Source: Eggerthellaceae bacterium (GTDB lineage Bacteria > Actinomycetota > Coriobacteriia > Coriobacteriales > Eggerthellaceae). From it: 21,818 bases of DNA. A program made the translations under genes and the position numbers. Below, one piece after another: positions 1 to 6,598 of the stretch. The stretch lies in contig DMNP01000349.1 of NCBI GenBank assembly GCA_003452695.1, positions 1-21,818 of the forward strand, read 5' to 3'. The notes beneath the pieces are model-generated. The model did not search any database and was not told the origin of the DNA. It worked only from the letters and a program-made list of their open reading frames with translations. Every line of letters begins with the position of its first letter. Within the stretch, counting starts at the first letter, position 1.

Positions 1-114
1 CAGGAGGCCCGCCCCGGGCATGGGGTGAGGGCGATTCTGCAGGCGCAAACTTCAAATTATTCTAATGTTAGCCGAAGCCAAGCCCGAATCCCCATGCCCG
101 GGGCGGGCCTCCTG
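1..114. repeat. 25-bp-armed inverted repeat around a 64-nt AT-richer centre
   Basis: Bases 1-25 are the exact reverse complement of bases 90-114, with a 64-nt centre. The arms are very GC-rich (they contain GCCCGCCCCGGGC). The first arm touches the window edge, so the element may extend further left. It could be a small non-autonomous mobile element, a repeat copy or a strong hairpin. No flanking target duplication can be assessed because the left side is missing. Confidence 0.75.
70..89 (+). repeat. 20-bp dispersed repeat, left copy
   Basis: Bases 70-89 (AGCCGAAGCCAAGCCCGAAT) are the exact reverse complement of bases 21794-21813. The match lies inside the centre of the 1-114 inverted repeat. 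A chance 20-bp match within 22 kb is unlikely, so this is probably part of a multicopy genomic repeat. Confidence 0.7.
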
Positions 115-330
115 GGCAAGCCAGGGGCAGGAGCCAGCATCCGTGGTTGCCGCCCATGGCCCGGTCAGTGGCGGAGGCGCTTCGTCGGCGATGCTGCGCC
201 TGCGCCAGCCGTCAAGAACGAGCGCGAGGGCGCGCAGGCTGAAATCCATGCAGACCATCTCGATTCCCCGCGCGTCCGTATTCGCTGCCTTATAATGGGT
301 GCTTGTCGTATTCGAAGGACGGGGAAGCAC
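115..330. other. Non-coding upstream region of the ABC permease
   Basis: No convincing gene was found here. Open frames cross it on both strands, but they have no ribosome binding site or recognisable protein. The plus-strand frame is continuous with the permease gene, but the signal peptide only begins at 331. The region holds a perfect TATAAT at 291-296 and a purine-rich stretch just before the permease start. Confidence 0.5.
291..296 (+). promoter_or_regulatory. Putative -10 element for the ABC permease gene
   Basis: A perfect TATAAT hexamer sits 34 bases before the chosen ATG, the right distance for a short leader with its own ribosome binding site. No good -35 hexamer is visible at 16-18 bp spacing, so it would need an activator or an atypical -35. 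This is inferred from sequence only. Confidence 0.45.
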
Positions 331-1740
331 ATGAACTCATCGCAGAGGCGCGCCTGGCGCGCCGTCGACTTGTTGCTTACGGCAACGCTTATCGTGGCAG
401 TGGCCATGAGCAGCCTGTCGGGCGCGGCATTCGCGCTGGGCACCGCATCGTGCACGGCACGCCCGAACGGCGAGACGGGCAGCGAGGTGCACGGTGGCGT
501 GGAAACGCGCATCACCTGGGAAGGCCAAGCCGCCGAAGACGAATCGGTGAAGGCGATCTCGCTTTCGTTTCCCGAGGGCACCAGCTTCGAGGTGGAAAAC
601 GCTCGGTTCACCATCCTGCAAGGCGCAGACCTGATGACGCGCGTGAATGCCGAATGCGAATTCGCAGCCGAAGGGCAATCGGCCGTGTGCACGCTGGCGC
701 AGCCCGCCGACGCGGGCAGCTATTTCCGCATCGAGATATACGGCGTGGTCTTCCCCGTGGGCGGCGGCGACATGGAGCTGACGGGCACCTACGAGCTTGC
801 CGACGGCACCACGAAGGCCATCGACGACATCGACGCCATTCCCGTGGCCGTTACCTCGCCCACCCAGCAGTTGGCCAACTATCTGGAAGAACAGCCCTGG
901 GTGCAGGCGTGGAATTCCAACAAGTTCCTGCGCCTGTTCCTGAACCCGCCCATCCTGGTGTCCAGCTTCCCGGTGGTGCTGGGCGGCTTCTTCATGGCCA
1001 TAGCCATCGTGTTCGTGGCCTTCCCGCTGGCCATTCCCGTCGGCCTGATGTTCTCGTTCATGCGCATGTCCAAGCTGCGCATCCTGCGCGCGCTGGGATC
1101 GCTGTACGTGAACGTGGTGCGCGGCACGCCGGTGTTCCTGCAGATATACATCGCGTTTTTCGGCTTGCCCCTGGCGGGTATAAAGATTCCGCCTTTCATC
1201 ATGGGCGTTATCGTGCTGGCGCTGAATTCGGCGGCGTATCAGTGCGAAATTTTCCGCGCGGGCATCCAGTCCATTAACAAGGGCCAGTTCGAGGCAGCGC
1301 GGTCGCTGGGCATGACGGGGGCGCAGACGATGATGTTCGTCATCATCCCCCAGACCATCCGCCGCGTGCTGCCCACGATGACCAGCGAATTCATCTTGCT
1401 GTACAAGGACACGTCCATGCTGGCCGCAGTGGGCATAATGGAAATCGTGCTGTACGCCAAGACCATCGTGGCTTCCACGGGCTCGATTACGCCCTACATC
1501 GTGGCGGCCGTGTTCTACCTGGTGCTGACCATTCCGCTGGCCAATTTGGTGGGCAGGCTGGAAGAGCGCCTGGCCGGCAACGACACGGGCGCTGCGCGCA
1601 AGAACAAGAAGCGCGCCGTGAAGGAGGCCAAGCGCGCCCTGAACCCCGGCGTAGTTGCCGCCAAGCTGGAGGAGCCGCCCGCCCCGGCAGGCAGCGACGA
1701 CGACCGTGCGGTATCTCCCGAGCGTCTGAACAGCATGTAG
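331..1740 (+). CDS. Amino-acid-type ABC transporter permease (HisM/GlnP family) with N-terminal ectodomain
   Basis: This is probably an inner-membrane permease for uptake of a polar amino acid or similar solute. From ATG 331 (preceded by AAGGACGGGGAAG) the product has 469 residues. Residues 1-36 form a signal peptide or first membrane segment ending AFA. Residues about 37-200 are a soluble, presumably extracellular, domain I do not recognise. Residues about 205-420 carry the permease core with the EAA loop (EAARSLGMTGAQ from E321, then IIPQTIRRVLP), which docks the ATPase. A charged Lys/Ala/Pro-rich cytosolic tail follows. The open frame extends left to base 25, but the signal peptide argues for 331. 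Binding protein and ATPase genes are not next to it; the next gene is an unrelated transposase. The substrate cannot be read from the sequence. Fusion of a binding-protein domain to such permeases is known, but this ectodomain looks too small for one. Confidence 0.85.
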   Translation: MNSSQRRAWRAVDLLLTATLIVAVAMSSLSGAAFALGTASCTARPNGETGSEVHGGVETRITWEGQAAEDESVKAISLSFPEGTSFEVENARFTILQGADLMTRVNAECEFAAEGQSAVCTLAQPADAGSYFRIEIYGVVFPVGGGDMELTGTYELADGTTKAIDDIDAIPVAVTSPTQQLANYLEEQPWVQAWNSNKFLRLFLNPPILVSSFPVVLGGFFMAIAIVFVAFPLAIPVGLMFSFMRMSKLRILRALGSLYVNVVRGTPVFLQIYIAFFGLPLAGIKIPPFIMGVIVLALNSAAYQCEIFRAGIQSINKGQFEAARSLGMTGAQTMMFVIIPQTIRRVLPTMTSEFILLYKDTSMLAAVGIMEIVLYAKTIVASTGSITPYIVAAVFYLVLTIPLANLVGRLEERLAGNDTGAARKNKKRAVKEAKRALNPGVVAAKLEEPPAPAGSDDDRAVSPERLNSM

Positions 1741-1757
1741 GCCAGCGGTGCAGTGCG

Positions 1758-1790
1758 GGCGATGCGCTACCTCGAAGGCGCTGCATCGCC
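1758..1790. repeat. Palindromic element at the 3' side of the RAYT gene
   Basis: GGCGATG (1758-1764) pairs with CATCGCC (1784-1790), with inner pairing of CGC/GCG and CCT/AGG. It lies between the convergent permease and RAYT genes. Its centre TACCTCGAAGG resembles the CCTCTGAGG core of the palindromes on the other side of the RAYT gene. It could be a REP-like element, a bidirectional terminator without a T-run, or both. Confidence 0.5.
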
Positions 1791-1796
1791 GCCGCT

Positions 1797-2537
1797 TCAC
1801 GCGCGGGCAACGATGTTCTGGCCGATGGAGGTGAAGCGACTTATCTGCCTGACCGACAGGCCCGCGGCCTTCAGGCGCGCCAGGTGCGCGTCGCGCTCTG
1901 CCTTGTCGAGAGCGCCGATGCTGCGCACGTCCAGCCCCAGGGGCGCCAGAACGGCCTGCGCCAGCTGAAGCGCCTCGTCCTCGCCGATGCGCCTTCTGGG
2001 AAGCTTGGGCTTCTCGCCGCCGGCGTTCTCGTGCGATTTCGCAAAGCCCGATGGGCCGCCCATCAGGTCGCCGAGTAGCTTCTTGCCTTCGGGAGCCACG
2101 TCCTTGCGGTCGAAATAGTCCACATAGCTGCTCCAACGGCTTTCCAAGCCCTCGCCGGCTTCCACGGGGTTCAGGTGAATGTATTTCACGGTGGTGACCA
2201 GCTGTTCGTCGGTTTGTATGGGCACGCTCGTGTACCTTCCCCGAAACAGCGACCCTTCGCGTACGTGGCGCTTGTTGAAGTAGCGTGCGTACTGGGATTT
2301 CGCGCCCTGAAGAAGGTTCGATACCTTTTTCAGGGGGCCTTGCACCAAAAGATGCACATGGTTGCCCATCAGGCACCATGCCCAAATGCCGATTCCGAGC
2401 GCCTCTGCCCGCTCGAGCAAGATCTTCATGAAGCGCCCGCGGTCTTGGTCGTCTTCGAAAATGGCCAGCTGGCCCGCGCCCCAGGTTATTACGTGGTACA
2501 CATCGCTTGCGCTCTGCGCTCGTGGCGGGTACGGCAT
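1797..2537 (-). CDS. REP-associated tyrosine transposase (RAYT, Y1/IS200-like family)
   Basis: This is a single-strand DNA nuclease/transposase of the Y1 HUH family, of the domesticated kind linked to spread of REP palindromes. From ATG 2537 (preceded by GAGAAAGG, 7-nt spacing) it has 246 residues. The N-terminus has YHVITWG...IF, matching the usual YHV-x-x-RG opening. The HUH motif is MGNHVHLL (H60, H62). The KYIHLNPV segment at about 118-125 is typical of the family, and its Tyr119 is a candidate nucleophile. The C-terminal GLSVRQISRFTSIGQNIVARA region looks like a small helix-turn-helix. The frame runs upstream to 2648, but that stretch simply translates the REP-like repeats (MIHYLRG...MIQYLRG), so the later start is preferred. 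Palindromes flank the gene on both sides, as known for RAYT loci. It appears intact. Confidence 0.9.
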   Translation of the reverse strand: MPYPPRAQSASDVYHVITWGAGQLAIFEDDQDRGRFMKILLERAEALGIGIWAWCLMGNHVHLLVQGPLKKVSNLLQGAKSQYARYFNKRHVREGSLFRGRYTSVPIQTDEQLVTTVKYIHLNPVEAGEGLESRWSSYVDYFDRKDVAPEGKKLLGDLMGGPSGFAKSHENAGGEKPKLPRRRIGEDEALQLAQAVLAPLGLDVRSIGALDKAERDAHLARLKAAGLSVRQISRFTSIGQNIVARA

Positions 2538-2560
2538 CGGCGTGCCTTTCTCGATGGGCG

Positions 2561-2593
2561 AATGGTGCATTCCTCTGAGGTATTGTATCATAT
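2561..2593. repeat. Degenerate REP-like element, upstream copy 1 of RAYT
   Basis: It contains the core CCTCTGAGG (2572-2580) with the right arm TATTGTATCAT, closely matching the right arm of the 41-bp palindrome at 2613-2653. The left arm is only partly conserved (GCATT). It lies between the preferred RAYT start and the palindrome. Confidence 0.65.
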
Positions 2594-2612
2594 TCGATGC
2601 ATTCAGCGAGTT

Positions 2613-2653
2613 CGCCAATGATACATTGCCTCTGAGGTAATGTATCATTGGCG
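2613..2653. repeat. 41-bp near-perfect palindrome (REP-like), upstream of RAYT and of UspA
   Basis: The arms CGCCAATGATACATT (2613-2627) and AATGTATCATTGGCG (2639-2653) are exact complements. Inside are CCTC-T-GAGG and a single unpaired g/t pair (2628/2638). The centre is base 2633. It lies between divergent RAYT (minus) and uspA-like (plus) genes and could also act as an operator, but similarity to 2561-2593 and 21711-21745 favours a RAYT-associated repeat. Confidence 0.85.
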
Positions 2654-2702
2654 GGCGGTCAAAGCGCTACAATGGGGCAATAGATTGAAGAAGGAGGCTT
2701 TC

Positions 2703-3161
2703 ATGGCTCGCTATAGAAGGATATTCGCCGCGCTCGATGGCGCTTCGACGCAGGAGGCGGTGGCTCGTCGCGCCCTCTCCATCGCGCACGACAACAACGC
2801 CGAGGTGCTGTTCGGGCACGTTATCGACTCGGTTCCCTACGAGGCCAGCGGCATCGACTTCGCTGCGCTATGCGCAGATGGCCAGGAGCGCGTCGAAGCC
2901 GAGCTGGGACGCTATTTCACGCGCGCCCGCGGCGACGAGCGCATTCCGTCTGTGGACGTTAAGGTGCGCGCCGGCCGCGTGGCCGAAAGCCTTATCGAAG
3001 CGCTTATCGAACCCTTCGAACCCGACTTGGTCATCTGTGGCGTGCGCGGCTTGTCCAATATAAAGTACGCTTTTGTGGGCAGCGTTTCCACGCACCTTAT
3101 CCGCAATGTGAACTGCGACGTGCTGGTCGTGCGCCCCGAGGCCATCGAAGATCCCGAATAA
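2703..3161 (+). CDS. Universal stress protein, UspA family (ATP-binding type)
   Basis: This is a small cytosolic stress protein of 152 residues, the normal length for a single Usp domain. ATG 2703 follows AAGGAGG (2691-2697) at 5 nt. The C-terminal nucleotide-binding motif is intact: GVRG-(9 residues)-GS, followed by VSTHLIRNVNCDVLVVRP, so this is the ATP-binding subclass. The N-terminal strand YRRIFAALDGA is also typical. A possible -10 (TACAAT, 2668-2673) overlaps the edge of the preceding palindrome, with only a poor -35. It ends 10 bases before the aminotransferase start, with that gene's ribosome binding site overlapping its stop, so the two are likely co-transcribed. Its partner or signal is unknown. 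Confidence 0.92.
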   Translation: MARYRRIFAALDGASTQEAVARRALSIAHDNNAEVLFGHVIDSVPYEASGIDFAALCADGQERVEAELGRYFTRARGDERIPSVDVKVRAGRVAESLIEALIEPFEPDLVICGVRGLSNIKYAFVGSVSTHLIRNVNCDVLVVRPEAIEDPE

Positions 3162-3171
3162 GGAGGACTGG

Positions 3172-4359
3172 GTGATAAACGAAAGAATGCTCGGCCTGGG
3201 CCGACAGCCCAACCCGATTCGCGTGCAGTATGCCTATGGCCTGCAGCGCAAGGCCGAAATCGGAGAGGAAAACGTGTACGACCTTTCCATCGGCAATCCG
3301 TCCATACCCGCGCCGCCTGCGGTGCGCGCGCGCATCGAAGAGCTGCTGGAACAACCGCCCGAGGTGCTGCACGGCTATTCCATGGCAGCTGGCCTGTACA
3401 GCGCGCGCAAGGCCGTTGCCGACAACCTGCGCAAGCGCTTCGGCATTCCCGCCACGCCCGAGCAGGTGTATCTGACCGCCGGGGCCACGGCCGCGCTCTA
3501 CATTACCACGGCCGCCGTCACGGTGCCGGGCGAAGAGGTTATCGTGAACGCGCCGTACTTCACCGAATACAAGGTGATGATCGAATCGGCGCAGTGCACG
3601 TGCGTGGAAGTGCCCATGCGCAAAACCGATTTCCAGCTGGACATCGACGCCCTGCGCGCTGCCATTACGCGCAAGACGGCGGCGGTGGTGGTGAATTCGC
3701 CGAACAACCCGGTTGGCTGCATCTACACCGAAGACAACATCCGCGACCTTGCCGCGCTGCTGGAGGAAAAGGAGGCCGAGTACGGCCGCACCATCTACCT
3801 GATAAGCGACGAGCCCTACCGCGAGATAACCTATGGCAAGGAAGTGCCCTTCACGGCCAACTACTACCGCGACACCATCGTGTGCTATTCGTGGGCCAAG
3901 AGCCTTTCGCTGCCGGGCGAGCGCATCGGCTACGTGTACGCCAGCGACCGCATGAAAAACGCTGCCGACGTGGCCGCCGCCGTGGGCGGGGCGGGGCGCG
4001 CCCTGGGCTTCATCTGTGCGCCGGTGCTGTTCCAGCAGGTAATCGAAACCTGCATCGACGAGCCCACGAACGTCGACGCCTATGCCGAGAACCGCGCGCT
4101 GCTCACGCAGATAATGGACGACTTGGGCTACGAGTACATCCAGCCCGACGGAGCGTTCTATTTGTGGGTGAAGGCGCTCGAACCCGATTCGCAGGCGTTC
4201 TGCGACCGCGCGAAGGCCCACGACCTGCTGCTGGTGAATTCCGATTGCTTCGGCGCTCCCGGTTGGGCGCGCGCAGGCTACTGCGTAAGCGCCGACACCA
4301 TTCGGAATTCGCGCAAGGCGTGGGAAGCGCTGAAGGCCGACTACGAGAAGGGGGCCTAG
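3172..4359 (+). CDS. Pyridoxal-phosphate-dependent aminotransferase, class I/II (aspartate aminotransferase fold)
   Basis: This cytosolic fold-type I PLP enzyme of 395 residues transfers amino groups between an amino acid and a 2-oxo acid. The GTG start at 3172 has AAGGAGG 5 nt upstream, overlapping the uspA-like stop. An ATG five codons later is possible but has worse spacing. Family hallmarks include the N-terminal NPIR/YDLSIGNPS segment, TAGATAAL for phosphate contact, the NSPNNPVG motif with its Asn, DEPYREI with the pyridine-nitrogen Asp, and SWAKSLSLPGERIGY with Lys243 as the Schiff-base lysine. A Gly/Arg-rich C-terminal domain follows. Substrate cannot be assigned from these motifs; alanine, aspartate or aromatic aminotransferase are all possible. 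It is followed after 4 nt by the beta-lactamase-like lipoprotein gene. Confidence 0.9.
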   Translation: MINERMLGLGRQPNPIRVQYAYGLQRKAEIGEENVYDLSIGNPSIPAPPAVRARIEELLEQPPEVLHGYSMAAGLYSARKAVADNLRKRFGIPATPEQVYLTAGATAALYITTAAVTVPGEEVIVNAPYFTEYKVMIESAQCTCVEVPMRKTDFQLDIDALRAAITRKTAAVVVNSPNNPVGCIYTEDNIRDLAALLEEKEAEYGRTIYLISDEPYREITYGKEVPFTANYYRDTIVCYSWAKSLSLPGERIGYVYASDRMKNAADVAAAVGGAGRALGFICAPVLFQQVIETCIDEPTNVDAYAENRALLTQIMDDLGYEYIQPDGAFYLWVKALEPDSQAFCDRAKAHDLLLVNSDCFGAPGWARAGYCVSADTIRNSRKAWEALKADYEKGA

Positions 4360-4363
4360 GCGC

Positions 4364-5524
4364 ATGTACGTTTCACGGGAGAAAACGGGCGGCAAAGCCC
4401 GGGCGGGCGCAGCGCGCAAGCGCACGGCCCTTGCGATGGTTGTGTTCGCCTGCGCGGCGGCCTGCATGCTGACGGGATGCCTGCAAAGCCATCCCGTGTC
4501 CTCGGCGAGCGAATCCGCTGCAAGCAGCAGCCCATCTGCCGAGTCGGCCTCGTCGGCCGTTACCGACACGTCTGCCTCGTCGGCAGCATCGTCGCAGTCG
4601 ATAAGCGCTGCCCCGACGGGCGATCCCGCCCTTGCCGCGCTGCTGGAATCCGACATGCAGGCAATCGTCGAGGCGAGCGGCGTGCCGGTGGGCGCGGCCG
4701 TAGTGGACCTGCCAACGGCAACGCGCGCCGATTACCAGGGCAACCTCAGCCTACCCGCGGCAAGCATGATAAAGCTGCTAATCGCGCACGCGTTTCTCGA
4801 AGGATCGAAGACCGACCCCGCCATGCCTGGCTTGGACGACGTGTACACGCTGCAGTCCAGCGACATCGTCGGCGGCACCGGCACGCTCGGCGGGTTGGGC
4901 GCGGGTGCGCAGGTAACCTATCGCGAGCTGGTTTCCCGCATGATCGACGTAAGCGACAACACGGCGGCCAACGTGCTTATCGATGCGGTGGGCGGCATGG
5001 AGGCGGTTAATGCCGACGCGCGCAAGCTGGGCCTAGTGGGCACCGAGCTGAACCGCTATATGATGGACACCGACGCGCTGGCCCGCGGCATCGACAATTA
5101 CACATCGGCAAGCGACTGCGCCAAGCTGCTGGAGATGATATATAAGGGCAGCTTCGTGGACCTGGCGTCCAGCCAGCTCATGCTGCAGGCGCTGGAACAG
5201 CAACAGGACGAGGGCGGCATCTCGGCTGGCCTGGGCTCCAACGTGCTGTTCGCGCACAAGACGGGGTCGCTTTCCAACGCCCGCCACGACGGCGGCATCG
5301 TGGAAGGCGAACATCCCTATGTAATCGTGGTCCTGTGCGGCGGCGATGGCTTCTATCTGGACGGAGCCAACGCCGCCATGCGCAACATTGCAAGCGCGGT
5401 GGACGAGAGTCTGGCGAACGCCGGGGCCGCGGGGCCTGCCGGAGCCGCGGGGCCTGCCGGAGCCGCGGGGTCCGCCGGAGCCGCGGGGTCCGACGAGGCC
5501 GCCGCAGCAGAAGGGGCGGCATAA
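4364..5524 (+). CDS. Beta-lactamase-fold serine hydrolase lipoprotein (class A-like, no canonical Glu166)
   Basis: This 386-residue exported protein has a lipobox (LTGC, Cys39), so it is predicted to be lipid-anchored on the outer face of the membrane. A Ser/Ala-rich linker (about 40-90) leads to a beta-lactamase/transpeptidase-fold domain with SMIK (Ser134, Lys137), SDN (Ser197-Asn199) and KTG (Lys299-Gly301). The stretch aligning with the omega loop reads TELNRYMMD, and no E-x-x-L-N deacylating motif is present. It is therefore more likely a penicillin-binding or peptidoglycan-related serine hydrolase than a true beta-lactamase; this is inference. The C-terminus is a collagen-like GAAGPA repeat encoded by an 18-bp tandem repeat. 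It starts 4 nt after the aminotransferase and is upstream of the FHA/kinase genes, suggesting a cell-wall sensing or remodelling role. Confidence 0.85.
   Translation: MYVSREKTGGKARAGAARKRTALAMVVFACAAACMLTGCLQSHPVSSASESAASSSPSAESASSAVTDTSASSAASSQSISAAPTGDPALAALLESDMQAIVEASGVPVGAAVVDLPTATRADYQGNLSLPAASMIKLLIAHAFLEGSKTDPAMPGLDDVYTLQSSDIVGGTGTLGGLGAGAQVTYRELVSRMIDVSDNTAANVLIDAVGGMEAVNADARKLGLVGTELNRYMMDTDALARGIDNYTSASDCAKLLEMIYKGSFVDLASSQLMLQALEQQQDEGGISAGLGSNVLFAHKTGSLSNARHDGGIVEGEHPYVIVVLCGGDGFYLDGANAAMRNIASAVDESLANAGAAGPAGAAGPAGAAGSAGAAGSDEAAAAEGAA
5426..5497 (+). repeat. Four-unit 18-bp tandem repeat inside the beta-lactamase-like gene
   Basis: Units start at 5426, 5444, 5462 and 5480. The first two are identical (GCCGCGGGGCCTGCCGGA); the later ones change a few bases. 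They encode AAGPAG/AAGSAG, a collagen-like Gly-x-x run. Unit number could vary by slippage without breaking the frame. Confidence 0.9.
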
Positions 5525-5550
5525 GCCGGTCGAGCGGTCGAAATGGAAAA

Positions 5551-5565
5551 CGGCCGAAGCGGCCG
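5551..5565. other. Short GC hairpin between the beta-lactamase-like and FHA genes
   Basis: CGGCCG-AAG-CGGCCG forms a tight 6-bp stem with a 3-nt loop in the 96-nt gap 5525-5620. There is no T-run after it, so it is at best a weak terminator, attenuator or mRNA processing site within the gene series. Confidence 0.35.
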
Positions 5566-5620
5566 GAAAGAGGTAGCTCAAGCGCGTCCGTGCGCTGGCA
5601 AGTGAACAAGGAGGGCAACT

Positions 5621-6583
5621 ATGAACGGTGGCGTAACCTACGTCGAGGTGAACTACGATCGCGCCTGGGTGGCGAACTCGCTGTTGAACCAGTCGGGTTT
5701 CTCGTGGCTGTACGAATGGGGCATGTACGTGTTCCTGCTTGTCACCCTGGCCATTCTCGTCTGGATCTTCTTCGATTCCATTACCAAGAAGAAAGACCAG
5801 AAGGCCCTGGTGCCGCGCATTCTGGCCATCGTGGGCTTCTTCGCGGTAATCCCGGCCTTCATCTACCGCTTCACGGGCAATGCCGACGGCGTTACCACGC
5901 TCGTGCGGCTGAACGCCGAGCCGGGCACGCCGTACTACGACGGGCCGATTAACTGGAACGTGAAGTGGCTCGTGCAGGGCTACGGCATCCCCATCGCCGC
6001 CATCGCGCTGGTCGGCGTGGTGCTGTCCATCGTGGCCATCGTCATCTATGCAAGCACGCTGCAACGCGCGAAGCCTTCCACGGAATTCGTGCAGGCCTTC
6101 AACAGCCAGATGTCGAGCCTGGAACGCAAGGTGGACGAGGCATCGCGCAGCGCCAACGCCGCATCGCAGGCGGCGGCCGCCACGTCCAGCCTGGGCAGCA
6201 AGGCCCAAGCTGCGGGGTCGGGAGTGTCTTCTGCGACGATAATCGACCGCAAGCCCCAGGCTGCAACCATAATCGACACGCCCAAGACGGGCGATACCCT
6301 TACCGTGAAGGCGGGCGCGAATCGCGGAGCCACCTACGACCTGCCCGAAGCCGATGTGGTTATCGGGCGCGATCCCAAGGGCTACATCGTGGTGGACGAC
6401 GGCAAGGTGTCGGGCAAGCATCTGAAGCTTTCCTATAACGGGTCGGAGTGGTCGGCGCTGGATTTGGGCAGCACCAACGGCACGTACCTGAACGGCCAGC
6501 GCATGACCGGCCAGCAGGTGCTTTCCAACGGCGATACCATAAAGATCGGCGACACCATCCTCGTGTTCGGCAAGTCCATCTAG
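5621..6583 (+). CDS. Membrane-anchored FHA-domain protein
   Basis: A phosphothreonine-reader of 320 residues held at the membrane. ATG 5621 has AAGGAGGG 5 nt upstream. Three hydrophobic segments are visible at about 33-51, 66-82 and 120-142, followed by a coiled, Ser/Ala-rich linker (about 145-205). The FHA domain occupies about 227-318, with the canonical phosphopeptide-binding residues IGRDP (Arg250), VSGKH (Ser264, His267) and GSTNGTYLNG (Asn286). Just before the FHA domain is a near-duplicate ATIID...ATIID, with Thr206 and Thr216. In other actinobacteria small FHA proteins (the GarA type) are phosphorylated on N-terminal threonines and then bind their own FHA domain, so these are candidate phosphosites (inference). 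It is followed 15 nt later by the VWA gene and shares the operon with PP2C and kinase. Confidence 0.92.
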   Translation: MNGGVTYVEVNYDRAWVANSLLNQSGFSWLYEWGMYVFLLVTLAILVWIFFDSITKKKDQKALVPRILAIVGFFAVIPAFIYRFTGNADGVTTLVRLNAEPGTPYYDGPINWNVKWLVQGYGIPIAAIALVGVVLSIVAIVIYASTLQRAKPSTEFVQAFNSQMSSLERKVDEASRSANAASQAAAATSSLGSKAQAAGSGVSSATIIDRKPQAATIIDTPKTGDTLTVKAGANRGATYDLPEADVVIGRDPKGYIVVDDGKVSGKHLKLSYNGSEWSALDLGSTNGTYLNGQRMTGQQVLSNGDTIKIGDTILVFGKSI

Positions 6584-6598
6584 CGTTTGGAGGCCCCT

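Noticed and set aside
52..330. Minus-strand open frame at the left edge
   Set aside because: It covers the inverted repeat, starts at a GTG without a binding site, and no domain is recognised.
337..2385. Long minus-strand frame of 682 codons opposite the permease and RAYT genes
   Set aside because: It overlaps two well-supported genes in another frame, has Arg/His/Gly-rich shadow composition and no recognisable domain.
2538..2648. Extended N-terminus of the RAYT protein
   Set aside because: The extra residues (MIHYLRG...MIQYLRG) are translations of the palindromic repeats. A good ribosome binding site and the family-like start lie at 2537.
4364..5524. Antibiotic-resistance beta-lactamase
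   Set aside because: The Glu166-type deacylation motif is missing and the gene sits in a signalling/envelope operon, so calling resistance is not justified.
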